Of a DNA stretch of 64,000 bases, positions 26,258-33,958 are shown piece by piece (positions within the stretch are counted from its first letter, which is position 1; each line of letters opens with the position of its first letter). Under the pieces are notes generated by a model, which was not told where the DNA came from, did not search any database, and saw only the letters and a program-made list of their open reading frames with translations. The DNA comes from Cognatundibacterium griseum (GTDB lineage Bacteria > Pseudomonadota > Gammaproteobacteria > Burkholderiales > Burkholderiaceae_D), in the NCBI RefSeq assembly GCF_014284195.1, contig NZ_JACOGC010000002.1:186001-250000 (forward strand), in the 5' to 3' direction. The translations under genes and the position numbers were made by a program.

Positions 26258-27317
26258 CTTGCTTCAGCTCCAATGGTAAGGCGATTTCAAGAATGAACTG
26301 CTGTTCCTTTTTTTCCCAGTGTACCCGTGCCTGATCCCCATACAGGGTGGCCAGTCGCTCGCGGATATTCAATAAACCAAGCCCATTTCCTGTTGCTGGC
26401 GAGGTATTGCTGGTGCACGGATTTTCTGTGCGGATATGCAGCCAGCCATGATGCTGCAGTATATGCATGGTAATGGTGCCGCCAGATCGTAAATGGCGTA
26501 TTCCGTGCTTGATGGCGTTTTCAAACAGCGGCTGCAGCAGCATACCCGGTACCAGTGCATCGGCAGCATCGACTGCAAGTTGAATATCCGTCTGCAGTTT
26601 ATTGCCAAAACGAATTTTTTCGACTGCCAGAAAATGCTCGCACAATTCAAGCTCGGCACGCAGCGTTACCTTTTCTTGCTCTGCCAGCGTCAGAGTCTTT
26701 CGGAAAAAATCCGCCAGTGCAATCGTCATTTCTCTGGCAGCAGCAGGATCAATTACGGTTAATGCGCTGATGGAATTCAGGCTGTTAAATAAAAAGTGCG
26801 GATCAATCTGTGAGCGCAATACCTGTAGTTCAGCATCTCTGGCAGCCAGCTTGGAATTGGTTTCGCGGCGTTCGGCTTCGCGCATCGTTTGAAAGGCAAT
26901 CAATACGTCATAAGCCAGCAGCGACAGCAGGTACAGGGTGAAACCGAGAATCAGTAACAGAACATTCAGATATTCCGTCATTTGTAAGGCATAAATACTG
27001 CCGGTGAACAATGCCAGTACCTGATTCCAACCCTGGCACAGACCCAGCAATATCGCCCCGGAAATCAGGGCGCTGCTGCCGAAAATCGCAATCGCAATAT
27101 AGAAAGGTCTTTGATTGACCGGGAATGCACGACAGATATAGTAGGCAGAAGTGGCAAAAAAACTGAAAACAAAAATGACCGGCAGTGTCAGCAACAGGGA
27201 ATAAGACCAGTCGCTCATGCCCGCTGTGACCAGAAATCTGGCAAACAGAATTCCAGTCAGCAGCCATGTCACGACATACCAGAGCAGGCGGCGAAAATCG
27301 GACAGTACCGGATGCAT
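26247..27317 (-). CDS. LytS/AlgZ-type sensor histidine kinase
   Basis: A 356-residue membrane kinase. The N-terminal about 150 residues hold five or six hydrophobic segments with no large periplasmic loop, suggesting sensing within the membrane. The His_kinase domain has the phosphoacceptor motif (LRSQIDPHFLFNSLNSISAL), followed by an ATPase domain with GNGLGLLNIRERL. It is the partner of the LytTR regulator, with which it overlaps by 11 bp. The LiaF-like proteins encoded just upstream could modulate it, as LiaF does LiaS in Firmicutes; this is inference. Confidence 0.93.
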   Translation of the reverse strand: MHPVLSDFRRLLWYVVTWLLTGILFARFLVTAGMSDWSYSLLLTLPVIFVFSFFATSAYYICRAFPVNQRPFYIAIAIFGSSALISGAILLGLCQGWNQVLALFTGSIYALQMTEYLNVLLLILGFTLYLLSLLAYDVLIAFQTMREAERRETNSKLAARDAELQVLRSQIDPHFLFNSLNSISALTVIDPAAAREMTIALADFFRKTLTLAEQEKVTLRAELELCEHFLAVEKIRFGNKLQTDIQLAVDAADALVPGMLLQPLFENAIKHGIRHLRSGGTITMHILQHHGWLHIRTENPCTSNTSPATGNGLGLLNIRERLATLYGDQARVHWEKKEQQFILEIALPLELKQDEI

Positions 27318-27332
27318 TATGACTCGGAATGG

Positions 27333-28025
27333 TCAGTTTTTGATTTCAACGCCACCCATGATGGCATAGCCCTGCAGGTACAATTTTTTGTCTCTCTGCA
27401 TCGGCGGAACGGTCTGGTCATCAAAGCCGCCAAGAATCGGTACTCCCTGAGAAATCACGGTCCAGTCATTCGGAATTTTCAGTGTAATGCCACCCCACAT
27501 GGCAAAGACATTCAATGTTGCTTCGCTTTGGATGGAGGCATTGCGCAAATCGAGTTCGATCCCTCCCATGACGGCGGTTAATTCTCCGCCACGAAAATCC
27601 TGAGTGGAATTTTGTAACTTGGCACCACTCATGATGGCCGACACATTGCTTTCATTACTGCTCAGATTCTCTGTCCGGTAAGGATTCCATTCTCCCTGTC
27701 CGTGCATTTTGTCTTTAAAAATAATCAAAAGACCGGCTCCGATCATGAAAACAGGCCATAAATCGCGCATTCTGAAATAAACGATCCCCAGGTGTTGAAG
27801 CGTCATTGTGGCACCAATGACGATGAAGATACCGCCGATGAGATGACCGGCAACGTTTTGGCTGCGGGAAATTTTCAATAATCCAATTAAGATAAATACG
27901 GTTGGCCAGAACTGTATATATTGCGTAAAACTGAAAATGTTCAGATTGTCGACCATTGCCAGTACACCGAAAATCAATAGCAATGCACCGAGAAAGATTC
28001 TGGTCTGAGGTTGGCGGTTATCCAT
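27333..28025 (-). CDS. LiaF-like membrane protein (cell-wall-active antibiotic response domain)
   Basis: A 230-residue protein with four hydrophobic segments in the first about 110 residues (ILIGLLKI, VFMIGAGLLIIF among them) and a soluble C-terminal domain rich in beta strands (LTAVMGGIELDLRNASI ... IMGGVEIKN). The repeated AVMGGxE-type blocks match the C-terminal domain of LiaF/YvqF-type proteins, inhibitors of envelope-stress kinases. The start has a good ribosome site (CAGGAG). It lies 15 bp upstream of the kinase and is clearly co-transcribed. Confidence 0.88.
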   Translation of the reverse strand: MDNRQPQTRIFLGALLLIFGVLAMVDNLNIFSFTQYIQFWPTVFILIGLLKISRSQNVAGHLIGGIFIVIGATMTLQHLGIVYFRMRDLWPVFMIGAGLLIIFKDKMHGQGEWNPYRTENLSSNESNVSAIMSGAKLQNSTQDFRGGELTAVMGGIELDLRNASIQSEATLNVFAMWGGITLKIPNDWTVISQGVPILGGFDDQTVPPMQRDKKLYLQGYAIMGGVEIKN

Positions 28026-28055
28026 GATGTTGGCTCCTGTTTGAAAGCGTAATCG

Positions 28056-28409
28056 TTATTGACGGTTTGAGAGAATACCGGCGATGATGCTTTGTATGCC
28101 CCAGGCAATCAGGATCACCGGCCAGCTGGAATGGAAAGTCCATCCCCATAAATGTTCGATGGAGGCATACAGCCAGAACGCAAAGATGATGCGAAAAACA
28201 CCTTTCGCGATCAGGTCGGGATGACTGCTGCTGAAAATGAGGATGATGCCTGACAAGGCAATCAGCGCCGGGAACAGATACCAATAGTCGACCGCATCGA
28301 CCCAGTGCATCTTATCCATCAGAAATAAACTCCCGATGACAACCAGCACCAGACCGAAACTCACATTTTTTCCATTCCTGTATTTTCTTTTATCCTCATC
28401 GATACTCAT
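28056..28409 (-). CDS. LiaI/LiaF-TM-like small membrane protein
   Basis: A 117-residue protein of four hydrophobic segments (FGLVLVVIGSLFLMDKM; YLFPALIALSGIILIFSS; VFRIIFAFWLYASIEHLW; WPVILIAWGIQSIIAGI) resembling the membrane half of LiaF. The frame is open to 28445, but the ATG at 28409 has AAAGGAG 6 bases upstream and begins MSIDEDKRKYRNG. It is the first gene of the operon and shares the fold of the N-terminal part of the next protein, so the two may form a membrane complex. Confidence 0.82.
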   Translation of the reverse strand: MSIDEDKRKYRNGKNVSFGLVLVVIGSLFLMDKMHWVDAVDYWYLFPALIALSGIILIFSSSHPDLIAKGVFRIIFAFWLYASIEHLWGWTFHSSWPVILIAWGIQSIIAGILSNRQ

Positions 28410-28708
28410 GGCGACTCCTTTTATTCTGAAACGAATGATCTGCATTCATTTTTCTGATGGTGTGAAGATAAGCGACAGACGGCATTTTGTCGCTCTGAAT
28501 TCGGTGAGTGGCGGAATATAGTCGGTGAATGGCGAAAAAATGAAGCTGCTGCCCATTTTCGGATGAAATGCAGCAGTGAAACAGTGAGCAAGACAAGCGG
28601 TTTCAAGAGATATGAAATCAGCAAACGTCAGCAGAAACCCTCATGCAGTCGGTGCATTTGCAGCAGCATGCAGGCGACAGCTTGCTTATCTGCGTATTCG
28701 CCGCAGGC

Positions 28709-29080
28709 TTAGCTGAGCAATTGATTGAAGTGATCTGCCTGACGCACGATCCGCTTTGATTCTGTACCGAAAAGATCATGCGTTTCCTGCACGATATATT
28801 CGTTTGATCCTTTGGTGCAATACAGCAGTCCGCGGAAATTTGTGCCCAGATAAGCGAAGGGAGTCAGCTTTGTTTTGACCGGAACATCACTGTTGATCAG
28901 CGCGCGAAGTTTTTTTTCTATCTCGTACAGACTGCCTTCTTTGAGCGAAACCATGCCGCCTTTGGGGGTGGGAAAAGTGGTTTCAAACAATGGTTGCTGC
29001 CCCATCGGATTTTTGAACGCGATTTTAATTCCCAGTTTCAGGAATTTGGCGACTGCAAAAAAGTCATTGTCATCGTACAT
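28709..29080 (-). CDS. Unrecognised 123-residue cytoplasmic protein
   Basis: I do not recognise this protein. It is 123 residues, soluble, mixed alpha/beta by appearance, without signal peptide or membrane segment. Conserved-looking blocks are FPTPKGGMVSLKEGSLYEIEKKLRAL and GTNFRGLLYCTKGSNEYIVQET; it has a single cysteine. It has a good ribosome site (AAGGAG) before the ATG at 29080, and codon use looks native, so it is probably a real gene. It stands alone between the LiaF operon and a spermidine-synthase-like gene. Confidence 0.75.
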   Translation of the reverse strand: MYDDNDFFAVAKFLKLGIKIAFKNPMGQQPLFETTFPTPKGGMVSLKEGSLYEIEKKLRALINSDVPVKTKLTPFAYLGTNFRGLLYCTKGSNEYIVQETHDLFGTESKRIVRQADHFNQLLS

Positions 29081-29213
29081 AGCCCTTCTCCTTACGCTTC
29101 TTTATTTTTGCTGCTTTTTAACAACTTTATACCTAAGCTTGCCAGAAAGCTGTTGCTCTGACAATTCATGCAGCAATGACAATTGCCATAAATTCAGAAA
29201 GTGTTGTTTGCAT

Positions 29214-30176
29214 TCATTTCAGGCGATTTCTGTCGGCCGCAGCAGCTTGCCCCATGGCTTGTATGCTGGCTTTCCATTCGGCATAAGTGTGCGGTACCTT
29301 CACATCGTGTACCAGCACCGACCGCAGAGACATAATGATGGGCATGAGATTATCCGGATCAGTGTGGTGCTGAATCAGGTGGAATGTTGCCAGCATTTGC
29401 TGTAAAGGCAGCTCGGGGAATTTTTCCTGACACAGTTCCAGATGCTGCAGCAGCATGTCATCCGATATCGTGTGGCGGGATACAAAGACCAGCAGGTTAT
29501 AGCTGTCTTCTGAGCGTATCCAGCGCACAGGTTGTTCAAATTGCCGGTGCAGGCGATACAGCATCGGTGCGACAGCACTGGGTTTGCCCCAGATATTGGC
29601 AACCAGCACGCCATCTGGAGACAGGCAACGCTGGCAATCCGCATAAAATTCTGTACTGTTGAGCGCCGGAACCGGCCCCTGTTCGCTATAGGCATCCAGA
29701 AAAATGACGTCAGCATTTTCCTGATGATCGCGCAGCCATAAAGCAGCATCGGTGTGAATAACGGTCAGCCGGTCACCGTCAGGCGGCAGATTGAACTGAT
29801 CCCGCATGGCGATGACGTCAGCACTGATTTCAAGCGCAGTAATACGACAGGCAGGAAAATGGTGATAGCAATATTTGACTAAGGATCCGCCACCCAGGCC
29901 GATTAAAATAATGTGTCGTGGTGCCGGATGAAATAATAAAAATCCCATCATCATTCTGGAATATGCACACAGCAAACGCCCGGGTTCAGAGCGTGACATG
30001 GCACTTTGCATGCAGTGAGGCGTCAGGTACATCATACGCAGATCACCATCATCAAACAGGAACGGGCGACCTTGATGGACTACCGATAGCTTTTCCAACT
30101 CCTGCAGATGCATTTTTTCCTGCGGCGAGGGTTTGTTCAGGAACAGGCTGGATAGACTCTGGCGGCGTGTCGGCAT
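29214..30176 (-). CDS. Spermidine-synthase-like methyltransferase-fold protein
   Basis: A 320-residue protein with the Rossmann-type aminopropyltransferase fold. The AdoMet-type loop is seen in IILIGLGGGSLVKYCYHHFP, then ITALEISADVIAMRDQF, and the later acidic motif DVIFLDAYSEQGPVP replaces the canonical spermidine synthase DSSDP region. The acidic gate residues of true SpeE therefore look changed, so it may be a polyamine-synthase relative with another substrate. No speD or polyamine gene is nearby. It follows the ParB-like gene on the same strand by 97 bp. Confidence 0.85.
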   Translation of the reverse strand: MPTRRQSLSSLFLNKPSPQEKMHLQELEKLSVVHQGRPFLFDDGDLRMMYLTPHCMQSAMSRSEPGRLLCAYSRMMMGFLLFHPAPRHIILIGLGGGSLVKYCYHHFPACRITALEISADVIAMRDQFNLPPDGDRLTVIHTDAALWLRDHQENADVIFLDAYSEQGPVPALNSTEFYADCQRCLSPDGVLVANIWGKPSAVAPMLYRLHRQFEQPVRWIRSEDSYNLLVFVSRHTISDDMLLQHLELCQEKFPELPLQQMLATFHLIQHHTDPDNLMPIIMSLRSVLVHDVKVPHTYAEWKASIQAMGQAAAADRNRLK

Positions 30177-30273
30177 AAATATCCTGAAATCGGAAACAAA
30201 AGCTGGGTGCAGAAAAATGCGCTATGACGGACTTGGAAGTTGAATCTTTCGCTGATATCTGATGCGTTGACGT

Positions 30274-31134
30274 TCAGTCTGTCGTGCAGCTCGCTGCTGC
30301 GGAAAGTCTCAGATTCAATTGCTGGATTTGTGCATGTAATGCAGAGTTTTCTTCTTCAAGTATCTGAATTTTCTGAAGCAGGTGGTTGATGTCAGACTGT
30401 TCTGGAATTTCAGGTATCTGTTCACGGGGTATTTCCGTGCCATCTTGGTCAGCCGGGGAAGATGCAGGTGTTTTCCGGGGTGGTTTTTGTTCGCGCTGTT
30501 TCTCCCGGACCTGGCGCGCCAGTTGTTGCAACTCTTTGCGTCCACCGGCGACGGCGCTGGCCTGCTCCTGCTCCGGAAGGCTGGCAATGGCTGCCGCGGC
30601 ACTGATGGAGATTGTTCCGGCGCGGACTGCCTGCACCAGCTCTGGCGCGGCAGCACGCTGGATTTTTTCGATCTGTACGACAGCATGACTGCTGATGCCA
30701 GCCAGCCGCGCGATTTCCTGGCGGCTCTGTGTCGGTTTGATAACAGGAGCGACTTCTTCAGCTGGTTCCGGAGCGCTTGTCGCGACGACGGTCTGGCTGG
30801 TGGATTGCTGACGTGAGATCAGAATTTCTTTTTTTCGTAATGCCAGCATTCCACGCTGAAAATCGCTGACGCTACGCCGGGCCAAATGATTTTCTATCAT
30901 CCAGAGCTGCACATCCTCGATGTTCTGAAACTGTCCGTTCTGGACCGTTTTAAACGGTAGCTGATGCTTTTGGCAGATGGCATAGCGATTATGTCCGTCA
31001 ATCAGTACATCTCCCCACAGAATCAGCGCATCCCGGCAGCCTTCGGTCAACAGGCTGCGCTCCAGTGCGGCGTATTCATGCTCTGTCAGCGGATCGATAT
31101 AAGCGCGCAGTTCGTCGTGAAGAATGATGTTCAT
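30274..31134 (-). CDS. Orphan ParB-like nucleic-acid-binding protein
   Basis: A 286-residue protein with an N-terminal ParB/Srx-type domain (LIDGHNRYAIC at residues 44-54 replaces the classic DGHRR/GERR box), a helix-turn-helix region (RQEIARLAGISSHAVVQIEKIQ), and a charged C-terminal coiled coil (DINHLLQKIQILEEENSALHAQIQQLNLRL). No parA, parS-like repeat or plasmid gene is adjacent, so it is unlikely to be the chromosome partition protein. I take the ATG at 31134 (MNIILHDEL), which matches where the domain begins; earlier ATGs at 31170 and 31182 lie in a promoter-like TACAAT stretch. Function unknown. Confidence 0.8.
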   Translation of the reverse strand: MNIILHDELRAYIDPLTEHEYAALERSLLTEGCRDALILWGDVLIDGHNRYAICQKHQLPFKTVQNGQFQNIEDVQLWMIENHLARRSVSDFQRGMLALRKKEILISRQQSTSQTVVATSAPEPAEEVAPVIKPTQSRQEIARLAGISSHAVVQIEKIQRAAAPELVQAVRAGTISISAAAAIASLPEQEQASAVAGGRKELQQLARQVREKQREQKPPRKTPASSPADQDGTEIPREQIPEIPEQSDINHLLQKIQILEEENSALHAQIQQLNLRLSAAASCTTD

Positions 31135-31292
31135 GGCAGTGTGTGCAGATGGAAATGCAAGAGCGCGCATTGTAGCCGACAAACGGGTTTTGTCCGCACC
31201 GGCGCATCAGTATTCGTCAGTCAGGGTATGCAGCCGTCAGGGAGACGCACTGTTAAAATATGATTTCAACAATTTTCCCCGGAGCCGTGTTT

Positions 31293-31826
31293 ATGATCAA
31301 AGGCAGTTGCTTTTCTCTCCGTCATGTCCGCAAAGATGATGTGTCGCAATTGGTTGAGCTGTTGAATCATCCCGACTCAAAGGGTGATTATCTGTCACTG
31401 GAATTAATGTTGCCAGGCGTTGCAGAGAAAAAATATGAAGAAGAATCGCGCTCCAAAGAGTTCAGTGAGACATTCCTGATCGTGGACCAGAACGATGAAA
31501 TACTTGGACGTGTGTTTCATTTCAAGACCGTACCTTATTTTAATGCGCGCGAAATCGGATACGGATTATTTGCCAGGCACTTACGAGGCAAAGGGTTGAT
31601 GACGGAAGCGGTGCAATTGCTGACCGATTATCTGTTTAAGACGACCTTGTTAAACCGTCTGGAAATACACATGAATACCGATAATCTGGCTTCGGAAAAA
31701 GTAGCCATTCATTGCGGTTTCACGAAAGATGGCATTGCGCGGGGTGCTGTGTTCTCACGCGGCAAGCATGTGGATATTGCGATGTACTCATTGCTCAGGA
31801 CAGACTGGGAAGCGCTGCGCGGCTGA
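31293..31826 (+). CDS. GNAT-family N-acetyltransferase (RimJ-like)
   Basis: A 177-residue acetyltransferase of the GNAT fold. The acetyl-CoA pyrophosphate loop is in ARHLRGKGLMTEAVQLL, and the C-terminal EIHMNTDNLASEKVAIHCGFTKDG is typical of RimJ/RimL-type enzymes that acetylate protein N-termini or small amines. The frame is open to 31260, but the ATG at 31293 follows GGAG at a good distance and gives the usual beta-strand start (CFSLRHVRKDDV). It is divergent from the ParB-like gene and convergent with the phasin gene. Confidence 0.9.
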   Translation: MIKGSCFSLRHVRKDDVSQLVELLNHPDSKGDYLSLELMLPGVAEKKYEEESRSKEFSETFLIVDQNDEILGRVFHFKTVPYFNAREIGYGLFARHLRGKGLMTEAVQLLTDYLFKTTLLNRLEIHMNTDNLASEKVAIHCGFTKDGIARGAVFSRGKHVDIAMYSLLRTDWEALRG

Positions 31827-31844
31827 GCCTGTTGCATCGGTGGC

Positions 31845-31881
31845 ATAAAAATCCGGTGCCGGCAGACGACTGGCACCGGAA
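31845..31881 (-). terminator. Terminator of the phasin gene
   Basis: A 9-bp perfect stem TCCGGTGCC / GGCACCGGA with an 11-base loop; on the minus strand it is followed by ATTTTTAT. It lies just after the phasin stop and also separates the convergent GNAT gene. Confidence 0.85.
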
Positions 31882-31893
31882 AAAATGGATAAA

Positions 31894-32745
31894 TCAGGCA
31901 CCAGGTGTTGACGCACGTTTTTTGACGGCGCCAGATCTGCTCGATGTTGGTTTGTTGTTTGCATTGGCATTGGCAGGTGTGCTCTTTGCCAAATTTTTCG
32001 GTGCCGGAAACGGAAACTTGGCGCCTGGTTCTTTTGCTGCCACCGCTTTGGTCGCAGGAACTGACGGGGTTGATGCCGGTATTGTGTTTTGAACTGGTGC
32101 CGGCGTTGCGGCTGGCGCTGCTGCACTGACTGGCGCGGGGGATGCAGGTTTTCCGGTTCTGGCAGCGGTGACAGGTTTAGCTGTTTTTGCGGAAGCGATC
32201 GTTGCTTTTGCCTTCGCAGCTGGTTTGGATGTTTTTTGTGCTGTGTTCGCTTTTACCGGTGATTTGGTGGCGGGTACACTGGCTTTTTTTGTACCGGTAT
32301 TGACTACGGGAAGCAACAGCTGCTGCGGGTGATCGGCTTCCGGCGCAGCCTGAGCTTTGATAACGGGTGCTTCGGTGCGGTGTACTGGAGTTGCATGTGC
32401 ATGCGGTGTGGCGGAAGTTTGTGCGGTTCTGACCGTTTGCAACAGGTTTTCCCGGGTTTCTTCAGAGATGGCTGCGAGCTGTCGTCCATAAGCCAGCAAA
32501 CGCTCTACCTCAGGCTGGCTATGTGTCTGCGACAGATGGAGCCAGTCTTGTGGCGCTTTGACTGACCATAGCTGCAGGGAGCGCGCAGTTGCCTGAGAAA
32601 CGGCTTCTTTGACAGCGGATAAATTCAGTGCGAGTATTTTTTTCAGACCTGCCAGCGTGGTGGATGACAGCGCCTGGAACACGGTAATCTGTTGCGCAAG
32701 CTGCTCTTGGGCAGCGGTGGATATCTGTTGTTGTATCAAAGGCAT
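31894..32745 (-). CDS. Phasin with histone-like C-terminal tail
   Basis: A 283-residue polyhydroxyalkanoate granule protein. The N-terminal about 110 residues form the phasin domain (amphipathic helices, LAQQITVFQALSSTTLAGLKKILALN). The C-terminal about 170 residues are a low-complexity Ala/Pro/Lys/Thr tail ending KKRASTPGA, like the histone-H1-type tail of PhaF and PhaM that ties granules to DNA. A strong ribosome site (GGAGAGA) precedes the ATG. It is unlinked to phaC, which lies about 29 kb away. The DNA-binding role is inferred from the tail. Confidence 0.88.
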   Translation of the reverse strand: MPLIQQQISTAAQEQLAQQITVFQALSSTTLAGLKKILALNLSAVKEAVSQATARSLQLWSVKAPQDWLHLSQTHSQPEVERLLAYGRQLAAISEETRENLLQTVRTAQTSATPHAHATPVHRTEAPVIKAQAAPEADHPQQLLLPVVNTGTKKASVPATKSPVKANTAQKTSKPAAKAKATIASAKTAKPVTAARTGKPASPAPVSAAAPAATPAPVQNTIPASTPSVPATKAVAAKEPGAKFPFPAPKNLAKSTPANANANNKPTSSRSGAVKKRASTPGA

Positions 32746-32949
32746 GAATCTCTCCTAAAGGTGGGACAGAATATTTCAGGCAATGGGAAATCAGAAATTG
32801 ACGCGATGCAGCAATGCTGATTGTAATCGCTGGTATGGTATTGCTGCAAAATATATTTGCAATGCAACAAATCCGGCGTCCCAAAAGACAGGGATACAAC
32901 ATCTGCAATCGTGATTTTTTTTTAAATGTTAAAGGACGCGCGTATCACT

Positions 32950-33318
32950 ATGGAAACTTCGTCATTACCAATGCAAAATTTGGAAGATGTCCGGGATCGT
33001 CTGCGCGACTTTTCTGCACAGAGAAATTGGGCGCAGTTTCACACACCTAAAAACCTGGCAAGTGCATTGATCGTGGAAGCGGCTGAATTGCTGGAGCCGT
33101 TTCAATGGCTGCAACGGGGAGACAGGGAGGAACTGGGGGAGCAGCAATGGCAGGCAGTCCGGCATGAAATGGCAGACGTCCTGGCTTATCTGGTGATGCT
33201 GGCAGATAAATTAGAGATTGATCTGATCAGTGCCGTGAATGAGAAAATGACTTTGAATGCGCTGAAATATCCCCGCCATATCGTTCATGGGGATGCGCGC
33301 AAATATGACCAGTATTGA
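32950..33318 (+). CDS. MazG-like nucleotide pyrophosphohydrolase
   Basis: A 122-residue all-helical MazG-superfamily enzyme of the short RS21-C6/dCTPase type, which cleaves non-canonical or surplus nucleoside triphosphates to monophosphates. The metal-binding pattern ExxE...ExxD is present in LIVEAAELLEPFQW and EMADVLAYLVMLADKL. The start is uncertain: ATG 32950 (METSSLPMQN) has AAAGGA rather far upstream, while 32926 and 32971 are alternatives. It probably stands alone. Confidence 0.87.
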   Translation: METSSLPMQNLEDVRDRLRDFSAQRNWAQFHTPKNLASALIVEAAELLEPFQWLQRGDREELGEQQWQAVRHEMADVLAYLVMLADKLEIDLISAVNEKMTLNALKYPRHIVHGDARKYDQY

Positions 33319-33357
33319 AACAGAGCGTCACCTGATGATAAAGCGTCCAGCCCGTGG

Positions 33358-33828
33358 CTAAGCCACTTTAAAGAAGCTGCTATGCGGATCGCTTTCTAAC
33401 TCTATCCTGACTTTTTCGATGAAGGCGTGGTGCGGGTATTCCTGAATGGAGAGTGGAAATCCTTTTGAGGTTAACCAGGCGCAGGCTTCTTCGGTGGTTT
33501 CGCAAACATGAAAACGCTCATCGGGATTGACCCCGGCATTACGTTTCATAATATCCAGATGGAATTTGCTTGGGCAGACGAAAACCACATACTCACAACC
33601 ATGTTTCCGGACCCATTGCAGCATGGAGCTGTAGGATTTCAGGGCAGCTTCCGGCGCCATTTCCCAGTACTGACCTTGCGCCATGCTGGCCCACGGCCGC
33701 CCTCTGGGTGCGATGGCTTTGAGTTCTTCAAATAAAGCGTTGAATCCCTGTTCATTAAACGCACCCGCAAAAGTGCGTATCACAATGTTACGGACTAAAC
33801 TGATTTCCCACTCACCATGTATTTTCAT
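33358..33828 (-). CDS. Unrecognised protein, paralogue A of a two-member family
   Basis: I do not recognise a named family. The 156-residue protein is the close relative of the one at 39252-39701; both open with MKIHG and share the pattern WxISLVRN, RTxAGxFNExG, PWA, WEM, AAL, EEACxWL and GFPxxI with YPH near the end. The alternation of strands and helices, with a C-terminal EEACAWL helix, resembles the STAS/SpoIIAA-like fold, but this is inference. The start has a good ribosome site (AGGTGAT). It is downstream of the MFS gene on the same strand with a 130-bp gap. Confidence 0.8.
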   Translation of the reverse strand: MKIHGEWEISLVRNIVIRTFAGAFNEQGFNALFEELKAIAPRGRPWASMAQGQYWEMAPEAALKSYSSMLQWVRKHGCEYVVFVCPSKFHLDIMKRNAGVNPDERFHVCETTEEACAWLTSKGFPLSIQEYPHHAFIEKVRIELESDPHSSFFKVA

Positions 33829-33958
33829 TGGATCACCTGCAAAACATGTCCAGATTTTAAGCGCTGGCGTGAATTTGTGGTACTGGTAAAAATGGAAAAT
33901 ATTGTGAACGACTGGTTTTATTACACGAATAGATACAAGCGGCGCCAGATGTCATCGG

